Origin: Mangrovibacterium diazotrophicum
Lineage (GTDB): Bacteria > Bacteroidota > Bacteroidia > Bacteroidales > Prolixibacteraceae
Direction: 5' to 3'
Assembly: GCF_003610535.1 (NCBI RefSeq)
Contig: NZ_RAPN01000006.1
Location: 124,001-188,000 of the forward strand
Length of the DNA stretch: 64,000 bases
Positions within the stretch are counted from its first letter, which is position 1; the number at the start of each line of letters is the position of its first letter. The position numbers and the translations under genes are program-made. A model generated the notes under the pieces. It searched no databases and was not told the DNA's origin. It worked only from the letters and a program-made list of their open reading frames with translations. Of the stretch, positions 15,436-25,078 are shown piece after piece.

Positions 15436-17247
15436 ATGAAAACAACTTCCCTACTGATTCTCTTACTTTTTTGCCTTGGCCTGCAAGCGCAACCAAACTT
15501 TATCACCAATGTCGACCACCGAACAAATACCAGTTTAGGTGGAAAATGGAAATACATTATCGACCAATACAGCACGGGGGCGATCGGTTTTTCGCCATTG
15601 TACGAAAACAAAAGCCCAAAAGACAAAACCGACCGCGTGGAATACAGTTTCGACGACGCTCAAAGCCTTTGGGTGCCGGGATCGTGGAACTCTCAAAAAG
15701 ACGAGCTCTACTACTATGAAGGCAGCATGTGGTTTCGCAAGACGTTCGATTATCAACCCAAATTGAAAAACTCGCGCGTGTTCATTTATGTTGGAGCAGC
15801 CAACTATAAAACCCAATATTCCTTCAACGGGAAAAAGCTGGGCGAGCACGAGGGCGGATTTACACCGTTCAGTTTTGAAGTAACCGACCTGATCCGCGAG
15901 AAAGACAATTTCGTGATTTTGGGCGTAAACAACCGCCGCGAACCCGACTACATTCCCGGCATGGTAACCGACTGGTACAACCACGGCGGCATTACCCGCG
16001 ATGTGAAATTGATTGAAGTTCCGCAAACCTTTATCGACGATTTTACGGTTAGCTTGAATAAAGAAAGCCTGACTGCCAAAGAAAAGGCGATTGACGGGAA
16101 TGTTGTCCTGAATGGGAAAGACTTCCCTGCAGATGCAACCGTCACCATTCCGGAACTGGGCATTAGCCAGACTGTAAAAATTGATGCGGAAGGAGAAGGA
16201 ACATTCAGCCTGAAAACCAAAAAACTGGAACTTTGGAGTCCTGAAAATCCAAAGCTTTACACGATCAATATTTCGGCTGGTGAAGATCAATTGACTGACG
16301 AAGTTGGGTTCCGCACCATCGAAACAAAAGGCAAACAAATTTTATTGAACGGCCAGCCAATCTTCCTGCGTGGCATCTCCATCCACGATGAAAACCCGAT
16401 TCGCCGGGATCGTGCAAATTCGGTGGATGATGCCAAATTGCTTCTGGGTTGGGCGAAAGAGTTGGGCTGTAATTTTGCCCGTCTGGCGCATTATCCGCAC
16501 CAGGAAAACATGGTGCGCCAAGCCGACAAAATGGGCATCCTGCTTTGGGAAGAATTGCCGCTGTACTGGGGCATTGACTGGAAAAGCGACCAAGTTCTTG
16601 AAAATGCCAAACGTCAATATGCCGAAATCATCCACCGGGATAAAAACCGCGCAGCTACAATTATTTGGAGTATTGCGAACGAAACGAGCCCCGGCACTGA
16701 CAGAAACAGATTCCTGGGAGCAGTGGCTGACTACGTGCGCGAGCTGGATTCGACCCGATTGCTGAGCGCTGCCTGCAAAAAAGACCTGGCAGTTGACGGC
16801 CATCCCGACAATGACTACCTGGTGAGCGACCCAATTGCAGAAAAGCTGGATGTCGTCAGTTTTAACGAATATATTGGCTGGTATGGTGGCGCGCCGGAAG
16901 AAAGCCGCAAAAAAACCTTCATTATTGCCTACGACAAACCAGTTATCATCAGCGAATTTGGCGGTGGCGCTATCCAGGGATTCCATGGCGACTCGACCAC
17001 ACGTTGGAGCGAAGAATACCAGGAATACATGTACAAGGAAAACATCGCCATGTTTGAGCGTGTACCGGGACTTTCGGGAATGACTCCCTGGATATTGGTC
17101 GATTTTCAATCGCCGCTGCGACAATTACCCAATGTGCAGGATGGGTGGAACCGCAAGGGATTGGTATCGGAAACAGGGCAAAAGAAGAAAGCTTTCTACG
17201 TTTTGCAGGAATACTATAAGACCAAACAAACAGCAGCACGTAAATAA
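15436..17247 (+). CDS. GH2 beta-glucuronidase, exported
   Basis: The 603-residue protein has a signal peptide (MKTTSLLILLLFCLGLQAQ) and the three GH2 domains: jelly-roll sugar-binding, immunoglobulin-like and TIM barrel. The acid/base Glu416 is in WSIANETSPG and the nucleophile Glu507 in ISEFGGG. NRKG at residues 572-575 fits the N-x-K-G motif that recognises the glucuronate carboxylate in beta-glucuronidases. All these positions lie within a few residues of those in E. coli GusA, also about 603 residues. This favours beta-glucuronidase over beta-galactosidase. It probably acts in the periplasm on glucuronide-capped oligosaccharides. Convergent with a Sus operon, divergent from the membrane-bound regulator. 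Confidence 0.88.
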   Translation: MKTTSLLILLLFCLGLQAQPNFITNVDHRTNTSLGGKWKYIIDQYSTGAIGFSPLYENKSPKDKTDRVEYSFDDAQSLWVPGSWNSQKDELYYYEGSMWFRKTFDYQPKLKNSRVFIYVGAANYKTQYSFNGKKLGEHEGGFTPFSFEVTDLIREKDNFVILGVNNRREPDYIPGMVTDWYNHGGITRDVKLIEVPQTFIDDFTVSLNKESLTAKEKAIDGNVVLNGKDFPADATVTIPELGISQTVKIDAEGEGTFSLKTKKLELWSPENPKLYTINISAGEDQLTDEVGFRTIETKGKQILLNGQPIFLRGISIHDENPIRRDRANSVDDAKLLLGWAKELGCNFARLAHYPHQENMVRQADKMGILLWEELPLYWGIDWKSDQVLENAKRQYAEIIHRDKNRAATIIWSIANETSPGTDRNRFLGAVADYVRELDSTRLLSAACKKDLAVDGHPDNDYLVSDPIAEKLDVVSFNEYIGWYGGAPEESRKKTFIIAYDKPVIISEFGGGAIQGFHGDSTTRWSEEYQEYMYKENIAMFERVPGLSGMTPWILVDFQSPLRQLPNVQDGWNRKGLVSETGQKKKAFYVLQEYYKTKQTAARK

Positions 17248-17275
17248 TTCACACCTAACGGAAACAGAAAACGAA

Positions 17276-17307
17276 AAAGGGATGAAACACGCTTGTTTCA
17301 TCCCTTT
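17276..17307. terminator. bidirectional terminator between convergent GH2 and SusD genes
   Basis: A 13-base stem AAAGGGATGAAAC / GTTTCATCCCTTT with a 6-base loop. On the minus strand it is followed by TTTTTCGTTTTC, so it serves mainly the SusCD transcript. Confidence 0.8.
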
Positions 17308-17371
17308 GTAACTAACTAAACTAAACTACTACTACACAATCCTCCATGAAGGACTGTTTATTTTTATCGGA

Positions 17372-19471
17372 TTAATATCCGGGGTTTTGCCATGCTTCTT
17401 TTTGAGCTTCGGTCAAGTTTGAACCATCATCATTCAACAAACCATCGATGAATGTTTGTGGTATTGGACGAAGCTCATGCTTACCCGCCGTGATGTTCGG
17501 CGCAGCTTCCGCGTTGAATGCTTTAGCGCGTGTAATCAGAGTTCCTGTTCTGGACAAGGTTTCCCAACGCTGCCATTCACCTAACAATTCACGGCTACGT
17601 TCGTCCAAAATAAAGTTCAGTGCACGCTCGTAATCACTTGATGCGCCAATTGCAGTCATAATTGCTTCATCTTCGTCCGGCAAAACAGAAGGGAAACTAG
17701 TCAGTTCCAAACTTGAAGCTTCAGTTGTAACTTCCAAATCCGGGTTCGACAGGTAATATGTGTTCATATTCAGGTTTGAATAGATGTACTTCTCTGCAGA
17801 ACTTCCTGTGTTCAATGAGTTGTTTTCAAAAGCTTGAGATCCATCGCTGTAATACGAACGGTTTTCACCTGATTTCCATTCAGCACGAGCACGAACAACG
17901 TTTATGTCAGCCATTGCACTTGAATAGTTTCCAAGACGTACATAGCATTCTGCACGAACTAAGAAAGTTTCAGCCAAACGAGCCATTGTTACATCTCGGT
18001 GAGCATCGCCTTTTTCTGCCGTACGAGATCCATCGTCTGTCTTGTTGATACCTGCAAAGAAGTTACAGATCGGCTGGCTTGTAAAACTAGATGCTACATA
18101 TTCGCCGTTTTGATACAGAACCAATGAGTTTGGTACCCATTGTCCAGTTTCAGCAGTCAATGAACCTGAAGTTTCAGTTTGACGAGAGCCTACGGTCCAT
18201 TCCGGCAAACGACCAGCGTCATCAGTCCAGTTTGGCGCTTGTTTAGATGCACCGAATGTGTAACTATCGTAAGTGTGATCGTCTTTTGTATTCAAAATCA
18301 TTACGATACCGGGATCACCAGCCTCAATACCGGCAGTAGCATCAGCAACGTTGTTAACACCATAGACGGTTTTGAAGGTTTTCCACATACGAGCGTCATT
18401 TACGTGGTCGTATACTTCGTAAGAATACTCGGTAGGACGACAACGTTGGAAGTCCATACCACCGATCCAAACACCACGTTTCACCCAACTTCCGGAGAAG
18501 TTTGAAAACTGGGGAGTGAAATAGTTGTAAGTACGGTTTCCAAAACGGCCTGATGTTGATGAATCGGCGTTGTGTCCGGCAGCCATCAAAATTTCATCCA
18601 ATTGTTCAATATCGCAATCTACGCCAGTCCAGTTGGCATATAGATCGCTGTAATTATCAGTCAGTTTACCGCCACGAGCAGTAATGGCATAAGAACAAGC
18701 ATCAATTGCTTCTTCCAAGTCTGATTGCTTATATGAACTATTCCAGTCATCGCACCGTTCCGAAGCACGGAACAACAATGCTTTGGCCAGGAAGTGAGCG
18801 GCAGTAGCTTTTGTCCAGGTGATCCCTTTTCCATAAGTATAAACTTCACCTTCGAAATAGTCATAAGCATTACGCAAATCCGAGATCACCTGAGCCCAAC
18901 ATTCTTCTTCTGTTGAACGCGTAAAGTTACGAACAACCCCCGATGCCGGTTCTGTTTGCAGAACAACACCGCCATACTGTGCTGTCAAGCGATAATAGTT
19001 GTAACCACGCAGAAAATAAGCGTGAGCTAAACAACGATTCCGAACATCTTCATCATCAATTTTATCGGCATTCGCGATAATTGTGTTACAGGATGCAATA
19101 CCGTAGTACATTTCGTTCCAAAGAGCATTAGGTGATGTTGCGTTACCATTGGCTGCCCCTGTTGATGTAGTTGCACCAATCGGTCCCAAACGACTATCAT
19201 AAGTGTTCCACATTTCGTTGGTCAGGTCATTCGCATTGGTAAATTCATCAGTTCCGTAGAGCGTAATACCGTAAGCCCATTCATACCCAAAATGCCATCG
19301 AATGTTTCCGTAAAGCGAAACAGTCAATGCTTCAAGCCCTTCAGCAGTTTCAAAATACTCGGTAGAATATTTTGTCGTTAATTCTTCGTCCAGAAAATCC
19401 TTTGAACATGAGCCCATTGATAAAGCCACGACTGCCAAAAGACCAATTCCTATATTTTTTATCTTATTCAT
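17372..19471 (-). CDS. RagB/SusD family outer membrane lipoprotein
   Basis: The 699-residue protein has a lipoprotein signal (lipobox SMGSC) followed by KDFLDEELTTKYSTEYF, the typical SusD start. TPR-like helices and the conserved EAYFLRGYNYYRL-type motif (AHAYFLRGYNYYRLTAQYGG) come next. The C-terminal end has FILDERSRELLGEWQRW, then HELRPIPQTFIDG and the characteristic QNPGY terminus. It acts as the lid/binding partner of the SusC transporter encoded just upstream. The glycan is unknown: the unit has no enzyme of its own, although a beta-glucuronidase gene ends 124 bases away on the other strand. It lies at the end of an ECF sigma/FecR/SusC/SusD unit. Confidence 0.93.
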   Translation of the reverse strand: MNKIKNIGIGLLAVVALSMGSCSKDFLDEELTTKYSTEYFETAEGLEALTVSLYGNIRWHFGYEWAYGITLYGTDEFTNANDLTNEMWNTYDSRLGPIGATTSTGAANGNATSPNALWNEMYYGIASCNTIIANADKIDDEDVRNRCLAHAYFLRGYNYYRLTAQYGGVVLQTEPASGVVRNFTRSTEEECWAQVISDLRNAYDYFEGEVYTYGKGITWTKATAAHFLAKALLFRASERCDDWNSSYKQSDLEEAIDACSYAITARGGKLTDNYSDLYANWTGVDCDIEQLDEILMAAGHNADSSTSGRFGNRTYNYFTPQFSNFSGSWVKRGVWIGGMDFQRCRPTEYSYEVYDHVNDARMWKTFKTVYGVNNVADATAGIEAGDPGIVMILNTKDDHTYDSYTFGASKQAPNWTDDAGRLPEWTVGSRQTETSGSLTAETGQWVPNSLVLYQNGEYVASSFTSQPICNFFAGINKTDDGSRTAEKGDAHRDVTMARLAETFLVRAECYVRLGNYSSAMADINVVRARAEWKSGENRSYYSDGSQAFENNSLNTGSSAEKYIYSNLNMNTYYLSNPDLEVTTEASSLELTSFPSVLPDEDEAIMTAIGASSDYERALNFILDERSRELLGEWQRWETLSRTGTLITRAKAFNAEAAPNITAGKHELRPIPQTFIDGLLNDDGSNLTEAQKEAWQNPGY

Positions 19472-19507
19472 TTGTACTTCCTTTAATTGTTATAACTCCC
19501 AATTCCA

Positions 19508-22500
19508 TTATAATCCGACTTCGAGACCGAAAACAAAGCTACGGTTGTAGTAAGTGTGGCTTACGTCAAAATCGTACCAATCAACCGATGAATAAATGCT
19601 ACCCGGATTAACGGCTTGTCCGTAAACTTTTATGTTTCCTACTCCAATTTTCGAACAAATCGCTTTCGGGAAGTTATACCCTAACGAAATATTACGAATT
19701 TTAACGAATGCTGCATTTTTGTATCCAAGCAGACTTGAAAAATCATCTCCTGAACCGGATGTAGCCTGTCCCAAAATAGGCTTTTGGAATTCAGCATCTG
19801 TATTGTCCGGAGTCCAGTAGTCAACCTTTGTTTGGTTAGCGTGAGCAGTTAAAGATTGTCCTCCCAACGATTTCATATAACCCATTCTAGAGTACATCGT
19901 AATTCCCAATTCCAATCCTTTAAAACTGAACGTGTTATTCCACCCCATTGTCCAACGAGGAGTTGTATTTCCCAAAATAACAAGATCGTTGTCATCCATC
20001 AAATAATCACCATTTTGATCTTTTGGACGAACATTACCTGGCGTAAAATCGTATCCATTGTCGTTCCACAAAGCCATTTCAGCCAAGTCTTCTTCTGTGT
20101 TTTGCCAGATTCCGCTGTTGTCATATCCGTAGTAAACGCCAATTGATTCGCCAATGAACCAGGAGTTGTCCACCATGTCATTCTTTCCGTAAGCCAGTTC
20201 TTCAATTTCATCTTTTTGCCATGCGACGTTGAAATTGGAATCCCAAGTAAATCCACTCTGTGTTTCAACTGGAATGAAGCTCAACGTCAATTCAACCCCA
20301 CGGTTATTTGTTTTACCCACGTTAGCATAGGTTGAAGAGTAACCTGTTAATGTTGGGATAGTCATTTCCATTAACAAATCACTTGTGTAAGAGCGATAAG
20401 CATCCAAGCTACCACTAATACGGCCATTAAATACGCTGAAGTCAACACCCAGGTTGTACTGTGTTGTTTTCTCCCAACCGAGATCAGAGTTTGCCATTGC
20501 CGTTCCTGACTTTGTATAGTAAGGCTCGTTGGTCGTATAACCTAATACGTTGTCCATACCATTGAAAGGAAGGTAAATCGCGGTGATATCTCCTTTCGTT
20601 GCATAAGCATCAACAGCTGAGTTACCTGTTGTTCCAAATCCTAAGCGTAGTTTCAAGTTATCCAACCAAGAAATATCTTTCATAAAATCTTCCTGAATAA
20701 TACGCCATGCCAAGGCTGCTGACGGGAAAAAGTCCCACTTGTGTCCTTCTGCTAACTGCGAGGCACCATCCCAGCGACCGGAAACGGTCAACAGATAACG
20801 TTCATCGAAACCATAGTTCAAACGCACCATATATGAAGTCAACTGGCGTTCGGTCAATCCCGAAGACATTGATGCACTATAGTCTGAATTCGTAACATCA
20901 ATTGATCCCATTGCATTCCATAAATATGAAGGTTTCGCAATGTTATAGGCACTCATTGATGAATTCTCAATATTCCATGAGGAAGCTGTTTGCAACAACG
21001 TAGCTCCAACTTTATGAATATCGTTAAAAGTTCGGTCAAAATTCACCATGTTATCCAAAGTCCACGAGAAATCACGACGGTTTTGCAAACGGGCATAACT
21101 TGTTCCATCACTACCATCTGAGTTTAACCGACGAACAGAAGATCCGTCGATATATGAACCTTCACGCCAGTGGCGGAAATCGGGACCGAAGTTGATTTTG
21201 TATGTTAAGCCTTCTGCTGGCTTCCACATTTTACCAAAGTCGAATGTAGCTGAGAAGTTACCCAGTGCACGCAAGGTTTGTGAACGTTGTGTACTTTTTG
21301 TCCACTCATCGATGATGTTATACATTCCGTTTTCACCCCCTGGGTTAATAACCATGTTGCCATCTTCATCATAAGGAACTGCAAAGTTATAAATTGCCTT
21401 TGCAGCGCCGTAAATCGCGTCCGGAACAGAAGAACTTGTACCTCCTAAAGTAGACATACCATAGTCCTGATCACTCCATGATACATTCATCGACGCATTC
21501 ATATCAAACCAGTCAACCGGTTTCACATTTGTGCTCAATTTAGCTGTATAACGTTCGTACCACTGTCCTTTTTGAGTACCTTCATTTTTCAAATAACCAA
21601 ATGATCCGTAAGCACGCATTTTTTCGGAACCGCCACTTGCACTCACTGTGTGCTCTTGTGTTACGCCCGTTTGAGTTACATAATCAGTCCAGTCAGTATT
21701 GGTCACTTTTGACGGATCCCAAACACCGCTGGCCCAACCCTTCGCAACGTTATTCCAGGAAGTATTATCATCCAAACCGTTTTCGAAAAGATCGTAGTCG
21801 TTTTCATAAGTTGGACTATAAGGACTAGCATATGTATCGGGATCTAAGTTGTAAGCAGCCCAGCGACGGAAGTTAATAAACTCAGAAGCGCTCATTGAAG
21901 GCGCACGGTCTACAATGTTGGAGAGGGTAACTGTACCTGAGTAATTCAGGCTGAACTGCCCAGCTTTACCTTGCTTCGTGGTAACAATGATAACACCATT
22001 CGCACCACGTGAACCATAGATCGCTGTGGCTGAAGCATCTTTCAATACATCAATCGACTCAATATCACGCGGGTTCAATGTTTCAATTGCTGAAGCAGAC
22101 ATCAAAGGCACACCATCAACAACATACAAAGGTGAATTACTGGCAGACAATGAACGGTTACCACGAATACGAATAGAACCGACAGTACCAGGACGTTCAT
22201 TTGAAGTAATATCAACACCAGCTGCTTTACCTTGCAATGCTTCAAGTGCGTTATTTACCGGGCGGGCAGTCAGCTCGTCGGCCGATACGCTTACCATTGC
22301 ACCGGTTACATCACTTTTCTTTTGAACACCGTAGCCGATTGCAACAACCTCTTCAATACCTATTGTTTCTTCTTCCAGAACAACATTGATTACTGATTTA
22401 GTAGCCGGAACTTCTGACAATTGCATACCAACAAACGAGAACACCAAAATATCGGTGCTTTTCGCTTCAATGGTATATTTTCCGTCAAAATCGGTGATCG

Positions 22501-22981
22501 TACCAGTTGTCGTTCCTTTTACCAAGACTGTTACCCCAGGAAGCGGACCACCACCAGCATCGGTAACAACACCGGTAATTTTTCCTTGCTGACTTTCTCC
22601 GACAACATTTTCGGCGTCCGGAGTAATGATAATCTGACGATCGATCACAGTGTATTTTACCGCTTCTCCCTTGAATATTTCATTCAGAACCGACTCGATA
22701 GTCTCATTTTCAGCATCAATATCGATAACTTTGTCTACGTTAACTAAATCGTTGTTATAAAGGAAAAGATAGTTTGTGCTATTCTCTATCCCTTTCAACG
22801 CTTCCTTGATTGTAGTTTTTCTCAAGTTTAGGGAAATCTTTGTGTTTTGTGAGTAGCTGCCTGAAGCAATACTGCTAAAAACCGCCAAGCATAAGAAAAA
22901 AACGGTTAGTTTCATCATAATTAATACTCTTAGAAAGGCTTTCCCAAAGTCGGAGCCCTTCATCATTTCATTTTTTTTCAT
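19508..22981 (-). CDS. SusC/RagA TonB-dependent transporter with N-terminal signalling (STN) domain
   Basis: The 1157-residue protein has a signal peptide followed by an STN domain (about residues 45-120, KISLNLRKTTIKEALKGI). A carboxypeptidase-regulatory-like fold follows (GVVTDAGGGPLPGVTVLVKG), then the TonB box region EEVVAIGYG, the plug with SNSPLYVVDGVPL and SATAIYGSRGANGVIIVTTK, and a 22-strand barrel. It imports a glycan or oligosaccharide with its SusD partner. The STN domain is what contacts a FecR-type anti-sigma factor, and such a gene lies immediately upstream, so this transporter should also act as the sensor. The 149-base gap to fecR contains a hairpin. Confidence 0.95.
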   Translation of the reverse strand: MKKNEMMKGSDFGKAFLRVLIMMKLTVFFLCLAVFSSIASGSYSQNTKISLNLRKTTIKEALKGIENSTNYLFLYNNDLVNVDKVIDIDAENETIESVLNEIFKGEAVKYTVIDRQIIITPDAENVVGESQQGKITGVVTDAGGGPLPGVTVLVKGTTTGTITDFDGKYTIEAKSTDILVFSFVGMQLSEVPATKSVINVVLEEETIGIEEVVAIGYGVQKKSDVTGAMVSVSADELTARPVNNALEALQGKAAGVDITSNERPGTVGSIRIRGNRSLSASNSPLYVVDGVPLMSASAIETLNPRDIESIDVLKDASATAIYGSRGANGVIIVTTKQGKAGQFSLNYSGTVTLSNIVDRAPSMSASEFINFRRWAAYNLDPDTYASPYSPTYENDYDLFENGLDDNTSWNNVAKGWASGVWDPSKVTNTDWTDYVTQTGVTQEHTVSASGGSEKMRAYGSFGYLKNEGTQKGQWYERYTAKLSTNVKPVDWFDMNASMNVSWSDQDYGMSTLGGTSSSVPDAIYGAAKAIYNFAVPYDEDGNMVINPGGENGMYNIIDEWTKSTQRSQTLRALGNFSATFDFGKMWKPAEGLTYKINFGPDFRHWREGSYIDGSSVRRLNSDGSDGTSYARLQNRRDFSWTLDNMVNFDRTFNDIHKVGATLLQTASSWNIENSSMSAYNIAKPSYLWNAMGSIDVTNSDYSASMSSGLTERQLTSYMVRLNYGFDERYLLTVSGRWDGASQLAEGHKWDFFPSAALAWRIIQEDFMKDISWLDNLKLRLGFGTTGNSAVDAYATKGDITAIYLPFNGMDNVLGYTTNEPYYTKSGTAMANSDLGWEKTTQYNLGVDFSVFNGRISGSLDAYRSYTSDLLMEMTIPTLTGYSSTYANVGKTNNRGVELTLSFIPVETQSGFTWDSNFNVAWQKDEIEELAYGKNDMVDNSWFIGESIGVYYGYDNSGIWQNTEEDLAEMALWNDNGYDFTPGNVRPKDQNGDYLMDDNDLVILGNTTPRWTMGWNNTFSFKGLELGITMYSRMGYMKSLGGQSLTAHANQTKVDYWTPDNTDAEFQKPILGQATSGSGDDFSSLLGYKNAAFVKIRNISLGYNFPKAICSKIGVGNIKVYGQAVNPGSIYSSVDWYDFDVSHTYYNRSFVFGLEVGL

Positions 22982-23048
22982 AGATTTGAATAGTATTCGT
23001 TAATACAAATTGAAATTGCCTGAATTAGCCGTTCAGGTGAAAAATTAG

Positions 23049-23074
23049 CAGGGAAGTACGCCAATACTTTCCTG
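23049..23074 (-). other. hairpin between fecR and susC (possible attenuator)
   Basis: Arms CAGGGAAGTA / TACTTTCCTG (one mismatch) around a 6-base loop, followed on the transcribed minus strand by CTAATTTTTC. It is weak as a terminator and could set a lower or separate level for susC expression relative to the sigma/anti-sigma pair. Confidence 0.45.
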
Positions 23075-23130
23075 TTTCTTTTAACGGTGTTTTTACATAA
23101 GCCCTGTTTTTCTATTTAGTTTTATCGTTT

Positions 23131-24177
23131 TCATTGGTATAAAACAATCCTGCGTCGCTGATCACGGGAGCCGCCAAACTCTTTGGGATCAACAAAACGG
23201 TATTTAAATGATGTCGAAATACTGAGATACTTTAATATTTGATCTAAAGATTCATCGTTAAAGGTTGCCGTAAAGTGGTATCCGAGCAAAACCTCGCCCT
23301 TCACTTCAATATCGACATTGTACCAGTTCTCCAACAGACCTACCATTTCTTCCATCGTATCGTCCTGAAAAACAATCTTTCCGTCTTTCCATGCCGTATA
23401 GCGGCCAATCTGTTTTGTTTGAGACTGATATATTTTATTTGCTTCTATGTCGTAATCGGCAACTTCAGATGGTTTCAGGTGCAACAGTTCGTTTGTTTGA
23501 TTTTTACTCTCTTTTATCACGCTTACACTACCTTCAACAAGAGCTACCGTTACGCGTTTCATGTTTTCGTAGGCATTCACATTAAAGCTTGTTCCCAAAA
23601 CCTTCACGCCAAGGTCGCGGGTATGCACAATAAACGGTTGTTGCGCATTGTGGTGTACTTCGAAATAGCCTTCACCGACCAGCTCGACATCGCGTGTATT
23701 TTGACTGGTAAATGTGTTCGGGAATTTGAGTTTACTGCCGGAGTTTAGCCACACCTGTGTTCCGTCTTCCAGCGAAATTTTTGTTTGGGTGCCGTACGCC
23801 GCTTTCACTTCCTGGTAAACCACATTGGTTGCTACAACTTCTTTAACAGGTTCCTGACGGAAATAATTAATGGTAACCGAAAATATCAACGAAAGCAGGA
23901 TGACGGCAGCTGCCTGCATCCACCACTGAAGTTTAAATGATTTGGATTTCCGGAATTGCGGGATTCTCTTTTTTGTTGTAGTAAGTGCTTTCTCCAGATT
24001 AATTTTATCGGAATATTGAAGCGCCTCCGATTTGTTCCAAAGTGCCTTGTACCGTTTCCATTCGGCAAAGTTATCGTCTGAAGCAGCAATCCAATCAGCA
24101 ATGCGCTTTTCTTCCTCTGAAGAAGCCTGACCGGCAAACGATTTAATCAGGATAGGTTCAATTTCGTCGTTTTTCAC
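23131..24177 (-). CDS. FecR family anti-sigma factor
   Basis: The 348-residue protein has a cytoplasmic N-terminal region (FAGQASSEEEKRIADWI) that should bind the sigma factor. One transmembrane segment lies around residues 83-106 (WWMQAAAVILLSLIFSVTIN). The periplasmic FecR domain reads KISLEDGTQVWLNSGSKLKF, VGEGYFEVHHNAQQPFIV and GTSFNVNAYEN, and a C-terminal DUF4974-like domain follows (MEEMVGLLENWYNVDI). It holds the upstream-encoded ECF sigma factor inactive until the STN domain of the loaded SusC transporter signals. Order and orientation (sigma, fecR, susC, susD) are the standard trans-envelope arrangement. Confidence 0.93.
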   Translation of the reverse strand: MKNDEIEPILIKSFAGQASSEEEKRIADWIAASDDNFAEWKRYKALWNKSEALQYSDKINLEKALTTTKKRIPQFRKSKSFKLQWWMQAAAVILLSLIFSVTINYFRQEPVKEVVATNVVYQEVKAAYGTQTKISLEDGTQVWLNSGSKLKFPNTFTSQNTRDVELVGEGYFEVHHNAQQPFIVHTRDLGVKVLGTSFNVNAYENMKRVTVALVEGSVSVIKESKNQTNELLHLKPSEVADYDIEANKIYQSQTKQIGRYTAWKDGKIVFQDDTMEEMVGLLENWYNVDIEVKGEVLLGYHFTATFNDESLDQILKYLSISTSFKYRFVDPKEFGGSRDQRRRIVLYQ

Positions 24178-24269
24178 TTTGGCTTAATTTTACCAATAGA
24201 CGAAATAGTCAGCGATGCACCCTACATCATTTGTTATTTTTTTCTAAAATTTCTTAAACTTGGAAATTA

Positions 24270-24842
24270 TCAGGTTAAAAATAGCAGTAAAAGAGGAAGA
24301 TAGTCTTTCAATTCACCTCGAAGAATTTTTAAGGAACGGCTCATCAATGCCTCAACACCTTTTACGGAGATGCCCATTTTCTGAGAAATTTCGCCATAGG
24401 TTAGGCCTTCAAAACGGCTATACTCGAAAGCTACGCGGCAACGTTCGGGAAGCATCGATAGCGCTTCAACTAGTTTCTCTTCAAATTCGTGTGACAACAA
24501 AACTGCGTCTGAAGAATCAGTCATTCCAACATCTTCACCCACCGACTCAACCACCAGTTCCCGCTTAAATTTCCGAACATGATCGATGGAGCGATTTCGA
24601 ACCATAAAAGAAAGATAGCCTGAGAGATTCGCAATTTTTGTCGCATCTTTCCGATTCTCCCACATCTTCACAAAACATTCCTGAACGATATTTTGCGCGT
24701 GATCCAAATCGTGAACATAGAGATTTGCCTGAGCACACAACCCTTTAAAGTACTTCCGAAAAATATAATCGAAAGCCTTCTCCTGACCGTCCTGTAACGA
24801 GTCAAGAAGAAATTGATCGGATTGGAAATTTGGCTGCGGCAT
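24270..24842 (-). CDS. ECF RNA polymerase sigma factor (sigma-70 family, Bacteroidetes PUL type)
   Basis: The 190-residue protein contains region 2 (FDYIFRKYFKGLCAQANLYV, then DHAQNIVQECFVKMWENR) and region 4 (LPERCRVAFEYSRFEGLTY, then EISQKMGISVKGVEALMSRS, the helix-turn-helix). The intervening LSFMVRNRSIDHVRKFKRE corresponds to region 2.4 and after. It should direct polymerase to the susC promoter of this unit under control of the FecR protein encoded 92 bases downstream. A TATATTTG box (complement of 24853-24860) lies just before its start codon; no clear -33 element accompanies it. Confidence 0.93.
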   Translation of the reverse strand: MPQPNFQSDQFLLDSLQDGQEKAFDYIFRKYFKGLCAQANLYVHDLDHAQNIVQECFVKMWENRKDATKIANLSGYLSFMVRNRSIDHVRKFKRELVVESVGEDVGMTDSSDAVLLSHEFEEKLVEALSMLPERCRVAFEYSRFEGLTYGEISQKMGISVKGVEALMSRSLKILRGELKDYLPLLLLFLT

Positions 24843-24904
24843 AACAATGTTCCAAATATAACAGTAAAAACCCTATTTTTTTTCAGAATGTCCTAAAGAC
24901 AGAA

Positions 24905-24926
24905 AAGGCCGCAATAATGCGGCCTT
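24905..24926 (-). terminator. terminator of the maltodextrin-enzyme operon
   Basis: Perfect stem AAGGCCGCA / TGCGGCCTT with loop ATAA. On the minus strand TTTTCTGTCTTT follows. It separates the end of the GH13 gene (25079) from the sigma factor gene. Confidence 0.75.
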
Positions 24927-25078
24927 CTAAATGAATCTGATCAATTAACTAACTAAATCCCAATTTATGAAATTGGTTGTTTCTATTTGCGTTTATAGAG
25001 CTATTCTACCGTTTTCCAGCCTATAAGTTTGCCTTTTAACTCACTATTTTTGATGTTGTCAGACATGTCAATTTTAGC

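Noticed and set aside
24260-24568. 102-residue plus-strand frame over the sigma factor
   Set aside because: Antisense to region 4 of the ECF sigma factor.
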